Of a stretch of 9,962 bases of DNA, positions 5,179 through 9,962 are shown piece after piece. Source of the DNA: Flavobacteriaceae bacterium (GTDB lineage: Bacteria; Bacteroidota; Bacteroidia; Flavobacteriales; Flavobacteriaceae); the NCBI GenBank assembly GCA_947482805.1, contig CANKLK010000078.1:1-9962 (forward strand), in the 5' to 3' direction. A program made the position numbers and the translations under genes. How positions within the stretch are numbered: the stretch's first letter is position 1; every line of letters begins with the position of its first letter. The notes beneath the pieces are model-generated. The model searched no databases. It was not told where the DNA came from and saw nothing but the letters and a program-made list of their open reading frames with translations.

Positions 5179-7419
5179 TTTTGATTTTTCAATAGTTTTT
5201 GGCCACGAATTATTTGTAGTATCAATATCAGCTGTTTCTAATTTTGGATCGATTTGAATTTTAGCAATAGCCTTTTGAGTGGCAAAAGTCCTGTTAACTT
5301 CTTGATCATTCATTCTCCAAATTTGAGCCGGAAAATAGTGGTTTTCAGTTGTTCCATCTTCAAAAGTGATTTCTACAATAATCGGCATCACTAAACCGCC
5401 TGGCTTGTTAAAAGTCACTTGATAAAAAAACTTTGGCTCGTTTAATTTTTTCTTTTCCTCTTCTGAAAAATTCTGATTTACAAATTCATCTAAAACTTTA
5501 TAATCAACAATCTTAAACGGTTTATTCATTTCTGGTTTAAAATCTTCACTTCCTTCGGCAATCATATATACCATTGGGCCTTGTTTAGAATCACGGCGAC
5601 GTCTTTTCTTAAGAAAATCAGCGACTTCTTTTGATGGCTCGTTACTTACAAAATATTTATTCACTTCTTTAATTCCAATATCGTTATAATCGGTAGTGTA
5701 AAACCAACCACGCCAAAACCAATCTAAATCTACTGCAGAAGCATCTTCCATTGTTCTGAAAAAATCTTCTGGTGTAGGGTGTTTGAATTTCCAACGATTA
5801 GCATAGGTTTTAAAAGCGTAATCAAATAACTCATGTCCCATAATAGTTTCACGAAGAATATTCAATGCTGTTGCAGGTTTCCCATAAGCATTGTTTCCAA
5901 ACTGACGAATACTTTCCGAGTTGGTCATTATAGGCTCTAACCCTTTTTGATCTCCACTCATATAAGGAACAATATTTTTTGCTGGTCCTTTTCGAGTTGG
6001 AAAATTAGGGTCAAAAGAAATTTCAGCTAAATATTCTAAAAAACTATTTAATCCTTCATCCATCCAAGTCCACTGGCGCTCATCTGAATTTACGATCATA
6101 GGAAAATAGTTGTGTCCAATTTCGTGACAAATAACTCCCAACATTCCGTATTTTGTTTGGTCTGTATACTTTCCGTTTTCATCAGGACGTCCAAAATTCC
6201 AACAAATCATTGGGTATTCCATTCCTTGGTCTCTTGCATTGATAGAAATAGCTTTAGGATAAGGATAATCAAAAGTATAACTTGAATAGCTCTTTAAGGT
6301 GTGCGCTACAATTCGTGTTGAATATTCTTCCCAAAGCGGATTTCCTTCTTTTGGGTACAAAGAAATTGCCATTGCTGTAGTATTTCCTGTTTTAACAGCC
6401 ATCGCATCATAAATAAATTTTCTTGAGGTAGAAATTCCAAAATCACGAACATTTTCTGCTTTAAATTTCCATGTTTTTTTAGCAGTTGAAAATCCTTTTT
6501 CTTTAGCTTCGGCTTCTGCCTGAGTAACCACTATTACTGGTTTGTCAAAAGATTGTTCCGCTAATTTGTACCGTTTCAATTGTTCTGCAGTAAACACTTC
6601 GCTACGATTGAGTAATGTGCCTGTAGCTTCAAGAATATGATCTGCCGGAACCGTAATGTTTACTTCAAAATTACCAAAAGGCAAAGCAAACTCGCCAGAA
6701 CCCCAAAATTGCATATTTTGCCAACCTTCTACATCATTATACACCGCCATTCTTGGATAAAACTGTGCAATTACATAAAGATTGTTTCCATCTTTTTCAA
6801 AATGTTCGTAACCCGATCGTCCACCATCTATTGTATAATTATTGATGTTATACCACCATTTTATCGAAAAAGAAATTTTCTCCCCAAATTTTAAAACCTC
6901 CGGCAATTCTATTCGCATCATTGTTTGATTCACGGTATATTGCATTACTTTTCCTTGTGAATCTTTTACATATTCAATCTTAAAACCACCATCAAAATCT
7001 TCCTCTAAATATTTTCTTGAGAATGATTGCGCTGAAAAAACAGGATCTATTTTATTACTTTCAACCAAAGGAGAATTAGAATTTCTTGCTTTTTCATTTT
7101 GATCTAATTGTAACCATAAATAGTCAAGTGATTCTTTGGCATTGTTAGTATAGGTAATGGTCTCAGTACCGTACAATTTTTGGTTTTTGTCGTCTAACTC
7201 AATGTCAATTTTATAATCGGCTTGTTGCTGATAATATTCTGGTCCGGGTGCGCCAGAAGCAGTACGATACATATTAGGTGTTGCAAACAAATCATACATT
7301 TGTTTGAATTTATCAGGATTTCGTTCCTCAGTTTTTGCAGTTTTAGTTGCTTCTTGAGCTTGAGTAAAACTTACTGTGATAAAAAATAAAGTAGTAAAAA
7401 AAGTAGTTGCTAATTTCAT
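5170..7419 (-). CDS. Secreted M1-family zinc metallopeptidase
   Basis: 749 aa aminopeptidase-type metallopeptidase. A Sec signal peptide covers 1-21 (hydrophobic TTFFTTLFFITVSFTQA, cleavage before Gln22), so it should act in the periplasm or outside. The zinc site is H432-E-I-G-H436 with the third ligand E455 exactly 18 residues later (in WMDEGLNSF). The exopeptidase motif equivalent to GxMEN reads GMEYP (399-403), and Y512 in AYGKPATAL is the likely transition-state tyrosine. The N-terminal beta domain (about 65-280) and the extra C-terminal beta region (about 590-749) match the long Bacteroidota M1 proteins. There is no obvious type IX sorting tail. Asn in GxMEN is Tyr here, so classical aminopeptidase specificity is not certain. 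It follows the DUF6702 gene by 57 bases on the same strand, probably one unit. Confidence 0.94.
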   Translation of the reverse strand: MKLATTFFTTLFFITVSFTQAQEATKTAKTEERNPDKFKQMYDLFATPNMYRTASGAPGPEYYQQQADYKIDIELDDKNQKLYGTETITYTNNAKESLDYLWLQLDQNEKARNSNSPLVESNKIDPVFSAQSFSRKYLEEDFDGGFKIEYVKDSQGKVMQYTVNQTMMRIELPEVLKFGEKISFSIKWWYNINNYTIDGGRSGYEHFEKDGNNLYVIAQFYPRMAVYNDVEGWQNMQFWGSGEFALPFGNFEVNITVPADHILEATGTLLNRSEVFTAEQLKRYKLAEQSFDKPVIVVTQAEAEAKEKGFSTAKKTWKFKAENVRDFGISTSRKFIYDAMAVKTGNTTAMAISLYPKEGNPLWEEYSTRIVAHTLKSYSSYTFDYPYPKAISINARDQGMEYPMICWNFGRPDENGKYTDQTKYGMLGVICHEIGHNYFPMIVNSDERQWTWMDEGLNSFLEYLAEISFDPNFPTRKGPAKNIVPYMSGDQKGLEPIMTNSESIRQFGNNAYGKPATALNILRETIMGHELFDYAFKTYANRWKFKHPTPEDFFRTMEDASAVDLDWFWRGWFYTTDYNDIGIKEVNKYFVSNEPSKEVADFLKKRRRRDSKQGPMVYMIAEGSEDFKPEMNKPFKIVDYKVLDEFVNQNFSEEEKKKLNEPKFFYQVTFNKPGGLVMPIIVEITFEDGTTENHYFPAQIWRMNDQEVNRTFATQKAIAKIQIDPKLETADIDTTNNSWPKTIEKSKFD

Positions 7420-7477
7420 TAACTATAGATTTAAGGAGTAAAAATAAATAATTTTTATGGATATAATATTTAGAAAA

Positions 7478-7978
7478 TTATTTTAACATTCCTTTAGTTG
7501 TTTTACCAGACAAAAGAAGACTGCTTTTAGATCCATTATCGTTAAACTGTATTATATTTTGCTGTTCCGGATGAACTTCTGTGAGAATAGAATTTTCAAT
7601 TTCAAGAGACTTTAATTTTAGAACATCATTAATCTTAAAATAACAAATAAGAACATTATTCTCTTTCTCTTTGCTCAAATAGTTCAAAGTTTCAAATTTA
7701 CCATTAACTGTTAATTTTAATTTTTCTGACAGGTACTTTTTCATCAAATTAATATCGTCTTGTGTTTCTTTATCTGTTCCTAAAAAAGTGGTTTTATGAT
7801 ATTGCTTTTTTAAAGCATCATTAAAATCATCAATGAAAATTCGAGTAGTTATTTGTAACATTTTCTTCTGAGGAACATAATTAATTTGAAAAATTGAAGT
7901 GTAAAAACGATGATATCCCGCAGAAGTCAGCAATAGAAAGATTAAAATAAATAAAGGAAATTTAAAAGTTCTTTTCAT
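7478..7978 (-). CDS. DUF6702 family protein, exported, function unknown
   Basis: 166 aa. Residues 1-20 are a basic start followed by a hydrophobic stretch, either a signal peptide or a membrane anchor. The mature part begins with HRFYTSIFQINY (23-34), followed by RIFIDDF (46-52), the pattern I associate with DUF6702 proteins of Bacteroidota, which have no known activity. It ends with a weakly charged tail; no cysteine pair or catalytic motif stands out. It begins 13 bases after the stop of the carboxypeptidase-regulatory-domain gene and is followed by the M1 peptidase gene, so the three are probably co-transcribed. An accessory role for the peptidase in the periplasm is a guess from position only. 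The family name is from memory of the motif and was not searched. Confidence 0.8.
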   Translation of the reverse strand: MKRTFKFPLFILIFLLLTSAGYHRFYTSIFQINYVPQKKMLQITTRIFIDDFNDALKKQYHKTTFLGTDKETQDDINLMKKYLSEKLKLTVNGKFETLNYLSKEKENNVLICYFKINDVLKLKSLEIENSILTEVHPEQQNIIQFNDNGSKSSLLLSGKTTKGMLK

Positions 7979-7991
7979 TCTTTAAAAGTAA

Positions 7992-8750
7992 TTACTTTGT
8001 AGTTAATAATTCCAAATATTTAGTTGCTAAATCGGAGAAGATAAATCGAGCCATCATTTTTTTCTTGGCATTCAGCGCCTCTTCTAATTTTTGGTCTTCA
8101 ACAGCATAATACCAAAAACCTCGAAGATACTCTTTTGGGATTTTTAGGTTTTCCAAAAAGTATTCTTCCTTGAACATATACTCTATTTTTTTTAGCAGGT
8201 ATTCTTTCTTCTCAATCTTCAGTTCTTTCTTTAACATAGCTGTTCTTCCCGAAATGGCATTCAATATCGGATCTAATCCTATCGAACCTCCGGCCATTAA
8301 TCCTACACTTGCCGTTGGATCTAAATCGGAGGCTGTTTTTAACCTGCGTTCTGCAGGTGTATATACTTTTGCCGGCCTTTGTAATATTCCCAAGGACACT
8401 GCATTGATATTCCTATATTGTTTTATTTCTACTTCATCCAGCAGATTAACTTTTGCTTCTAAACTTACTACATAAAGCTGTTTGGTTATATCATTTTCAG
8501 TTATGACTGCTTTTTTAGTTACTATTTGCAAACCCGAAAACTGCAGGGTGTCGCCCACTTTTACAAACATTGAAAAGCTCCTGTTATTATCTGTAGTTGT
8601 AGTTGATTCCGAACGCAAATTGGCTACATAAACATCGTTCAGTTCTTTGATTTGGGAAGTTATTTTCCCTTTTAACAAAGTTAGCGTTGTTGTTTGAGCA
8701 AAACTTTGAGCAAAAAATAAAAATATAATTATACTTTTAAATAACTTCAT
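7992..8750 (-). CDS. Exported carboxypeptidase-regulatory-like domain protein
   Basis: 252 aa. The signal peptide is MKLFKSIIIFLFFAQSFA with cleavage after Ala18. Residues about 26-100 form a CarboxypepD_reg-like beta sandwich: LKGKI, a run of Thr around the loop, VGDTLQFSGLQIVTKKAVI, and a closing LDEVEIKQY (104-112). The rest is not a TonB-dependent receptor barrel: a Gly-rich segment (GLMAGGSIGLDP, 150-161) leads into a Lys/Glu-rich helical C-terminus. Such stand-alone proteins are widespread in Flavobacteriaceae and uncharacterised. It is the first gene of the minus-strand block (then DUF6702, then M1 peptidase). The start is the ATG directly before the signal peptide. Its 82-base upstream region is shared with divergent pepE and holds a TATTTTTA (8776-8769), a one-mismatch -7 box. 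Confidence 0.85.
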   Translation of the reverse strand: MKLFKSIIIFLFFAQSFAQTTTLTLLKGKITSQIKELNDVYVANLRSESTTTTDNNRSFSMFVKVGDTLQFSGLQIVTKKAVITENDITKQLYVVSLEAKVNLLDEVEIKQYRNINAVSLGILQRPAKVYTPAERRLKTASDLDPTASVGLMAGGSIGLDPILNAISGRTAMLKKELKIEKKEYLLKKIEYMFKEEYFLENLKIPKEYLRGFWYYAVEDQKLEEALNAKKKMMARFIFSDLATKYLELLTTK

Positions 8751-8785
8751 TATTCTAATTTTACGATGTAAAAATAGCAGTATAG

Positions 8786-8800
8786 ATTACTAAAAGTAAT
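8786..8800. promoter_or_regulatory. Inverted repeat in the divergent promoter region of pepE
   Basis: ATTACT-AAA-AGTAAT, six-base perfect arms with a three-base spacer, located midway between the two divergent starts (8750 and 8833). The size and place fit a repressor operator, but in such AT-rich DNA the match could be chance. The nearby ATCTTTTG (8802-8809) is a weak -7 candidate for pepE. Confidence 0.3.
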
Positions 8801-8832
8801 AATCTTTTGTTAAAAGAAACAATTCAATACTA

Positions 8833-9543
8833 ATGAAGAAAATGATCCTCGCCAGTACGTCAACCATTCATGGTGGAAACTATTTAGAATATTTATTGCC
8901 TACTTTAGAAATTCACTTCAAAGAGTGTGATGACATACTTTTTATTCCGTATGCCCGTCCCGGCGGAATTTCGCATGATGATTATACAACTACTGTTCGT
9001 TCGGCTTTTGCCAAAATAAATAAAAACATAACAGGGTTACATGAATTTGAAAATCCAATAGAAGCGATTAATAATGCTCAAGGAATTTTCACAGGCGGTG
9101 GAAATACTTTTTTATTGGTGACCCAATTATATCAAAACAAGGTGATGGAAGTACTGGCAAAAGTTGTTGAAAACGGAACTCCCTATCTTGGATCAAGTGC
9201 AGGAAGCAATATTGCCGGATTGACGATGCAAACCACGAATGATATGCCTATCATTTATCCTCCAAGTTTTAAAACATTGGGATTAATCCCTTTCAATTTA
9301 AACCCTCATTATCTCGACGCTGATTTGCAGAGTAAACATATGGGCGAAACACGAGAAACTAGAATTATAGAATTCCATGCCTTTAATGAAACACCTGTTT
9401 TAGGATTACGAGAAGGAAGCTGGTTAGAAGTAACCGGTTCCAAAATAATATTAAAAGGAGACTTATCGGCAAGGTTGTTTATACAGAATCAGAATCCTGA
9501 AGAATTATTGTCTGAAACTGACTTATCGTTTTTTGGAAAATAA
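8833..9543 (+). CDS. pepE: Dipeptidase E (peptidase family S51)
   Basis: 236 aa, the family length, with no signal peptide, so cytoplasmic. PepE hydrolyses dipeptides with an N-terminal aspartate. The class-I glutamine amidotransferase-like fold is marked by GIFTGGGNTF (84-93) and the nucleophile elbow LGSSAGSN (119-126) with Ser122 as the likely nucleophile. His159 (in NPHY) and Glu194 (in LREGS) correspond to the other Ser-His-Glu triad members of Salmonella PepE. The N-terminal FIPYARP segment is also typical. ATG 8833 is used; an ATG three codons later is possible. It is monocistronic, divergent from the minus-strand block and followed at once by a terminator hairpin. Confidence 0.94.
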   Translation: MKKMILASTSTIHGGNYLEYLLPTLEIHFKECDDILFIPYARPGGISHDDYTTTVRSAFAKINKNITGLHEFENPIEAINNAQGIFTGGGNTFLLVTQLYQNKVMEVLAKVVENGTPYLGSSAGSNIAGLTMQTTNDMPIIYPPSFKTLGLIPFNLNPHYLDADLQSKHMGETRETRIIEFHAFNETPVLGLREGSWLEVTGSKIILKGDLSARLFIQNQNPEELLSETDLSFFGK

Positions 9544-9574
9544 AAAAGTCCCAAACTTTAGTTTGAGACTTTTA
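9542..9574. terminator. Terminator after pepE, usable in both directions
   Basis: Arms AAAAGTC-C-CAAACT (9544-9557) and AGTTTG-A-GACTTTT (9560-9573) pair over 13 positions with one C/A mismatch and a TT loop. T-runs lie outside on both strands. It closes pepE, and on the minus strand it follows the degraded tRNA 3' end at the same distance as the terminator of the intact tRNA-Gly, suggesting that it was once that tRNA's terminator. Confidence 0.75.
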
Positions 9575-9611
9575 GAGCGGAAGACCTGCCTGCAGGCAGG
9601 CAGACGAGACT
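9574..9611 (-). pseudogene. Remnant of a tRNA 3' end, interrupted by a palindrome
   Basis: AGAGCGGAAGAC (9574-9585) is identical to 9887-9898, the 3' acceptor end and trailer of the intact tRNA-Gly. If the 20 bases 9586-9605 are taken out, the match continues as GAG-A/G-CT (9606-9611 against 9899-9904), giving 17 of 18. So the acceptor strand and half the T-stem of a tRNA remain, split just inside the acceptor stem. Beyond 9611 the similarity to the tRNA stops; the rest of the gene is gone or was replaced. It cannot encode a functional tRNA. Confidence 0.6.
9585..9600. repeat. 16-bp GC-rich perfect palindrome
   Basis: CCTGCCTGCAGGCAGG is a perfect palindrome made of CCTG and CAGG units, and is strikingly GC-rich against the AT-rich surroundings. 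It sits inside the tRNA remnant, flanked by AGAC on both sides (9582-9585 and 9602-9605). From memory, similar CCTGCC...GGCAGG palindromes recur in flavobacterial intergenic DNA as REP-like elements; this was not checked. Confidence 0.7.
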
Positions 9612-9729
9612 TCCCGATAGTTAACCCTATAAACTTCTCGCCTCTTGAAACTAAACCACTATGGCCTTGAAGTCCATAGGTTTGATTTGCGGACTAAAAG
9701 TCTGCTAAATTTGTAAAACTTAATTTATC
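9612..9729. other. Non-coding stretch with stacked hairpins
   Basis: No convincing reading frame. Three possible stems: CGAGA/TCTCG (9605-9609 with 9636-9640) enclosing ATAG/CTAT (9617-9620 with 9627-9630); AAACC-ac-TATGG with CCATAGGTTT (9653-9664 with 9674-9683, two-base bulge); and GCGGACT/AGTCTGC (9689-9695 with 9699-9705, one G-T pair, AAA loop). None is followed by a T-run. A structured RNA or decayed repeat element is possible, with no family recognised. Confidence 0.4.
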
Positions 9730-9787
9730 AACACAAATTACACAAATTAGCACAAATTAATTTGTGAAAATTTGCGTAATTTGTGTT
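9730..9787. repeat. 58-bp imperfect palindrome of CACAAATTA repeats
   Basis: Two 29-base arms (9730-9758 and 9759-9787) meet with no spacer and pair at 26 of 29 positions. The centre is CACAAATTAATTTGTG. Each arm contains three direct copies of a CACAAATTA-like unit with a period of about ten bases, one helical turn. It could be a long cruciform or hairpin, an array of protein-binding sites, or a dispersed intergenic repeat of the kind I recall from Flavobacterium genomes. It carries no coding capacity. Confidence 0.85.
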
Positions 9788-9812
9788 AAACTTTTTAGAA
9801 GCTGAAAGCAAA

Positions 9813-9828
9813 ATGCACTAAAGTGCAT
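9813..9828. terminator. Short hairpin ATGCACT/AGTGCAT
   Basis: A perfect seven-base stem (9813-9819 with 9822-9828) with an AA loop, followed on the plus strand by ATTTTT. It could act as a weak terminator or be another small repeat. There is no plus-strand gene just upstream that needs it, so its role is open. Confidence 0.35.
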
Positions 9829-9853
9829 ATTTTTAACTATTTATGAGACCAAT

Positions 9854-9885
9854 AAAAAAATCCCAAATCTTTCGATTCAGGATTT
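9854..9885 (-). terminator. Terminator of tRNA-Gly
   Basis: Read on the minus strand: AAATCC (9885-9880), TG, AATC, a GAAA tetraloop (9873-9870), GATT, TG, then GGATTT running into a seven-T tract (9860-9854). The stem is six plus four pairs with a two-by-two internal loop. It begins four bases after the tRNA discriminator base, as expected for an intrinsic terminator of a single tRNA transcript. Confidence 0.75.
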
Positions 9886-9888
9886 AAG

Positions 9889-9961
<73 letters not shown>

Positions 9962-9962
9962 A

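Noticed and set aside
9730..9787. Possible CRISPR array, because short words repeat at regular distance
   Set aside because: The units are about ten bases with no unique spacers, the two halves are in opposite orientation, and no cas gene is present.

Overview
The window looks like a stretch of core chromosome from a Flavobacterium-like member of the Bacteroidota. The evidence is AT-rich DNA, near-absence of Shine-Dalgarno sequences, several exact TAnnTTTG boxes (the Bacteroidota -7 promoter element) just upstream of start codons, and a gene set typical of Flavobacteriaceae. These include a DUF6702 protein, a carboxypeptidase-regulatory-domain protein, a surface-type lipoprotein and a DnaG whose zinc ligands are replaced. 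The organism assignment is inference from these traits.

Layout. 1-353 (-) holds the N-terminal third or less of DNA primase DnaG, cut by the window edge. 463-1443 (-) is a long-chain polyprenyl diphosphate synthase, probably making the menaquinone side chain. 1551-2417 (+) is an unrecognised lipoprotein, divergent from the synthase. A near-perfect bidirectional terminator (2440-2480) separates it from rlmN (2480-3520, -), which is divergent from a COMT-type O-methyltransferase (3593-4234, +). A 7-bp tandem repeat lies at the convergent junction with the next cluster.

8750 down to 4245 is a five-gene block on the minus strand: carboxypeptidase-regulatory-domain protein, DUF6702 protein, secreted M1 metallopeptidase, TatA-family protein and PAP2 phosphatase. 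The first three probably form one envelope-directed unit. tatA has its own promoter-like box, and its stop codon overlaps the PAP2 start (TAATG). Divergent from this block is pepE (8833-9543, +).

9544-9888 has no protein gene but is dense in secondary structure: a terminator after pepE, a degraded copy of a tRNA 3' end carrying a 16-bp GC-rich palindrome, several hairpins, and a 58-bp palindrome built from CACAAATTA repeats. The window closes with an intact tRNA-Gly(TCC) on the minus strand and its terminator.

Most of the window is ordinary housekeeping and envelope biology. I see no defence system, CRISPR array, insertion sequence or prophage. The observations most worth a second look are the DnaG zinc-site replacement, the tRNA-derived remnant with its inserted palindrome, and the 58-bp palindrome.
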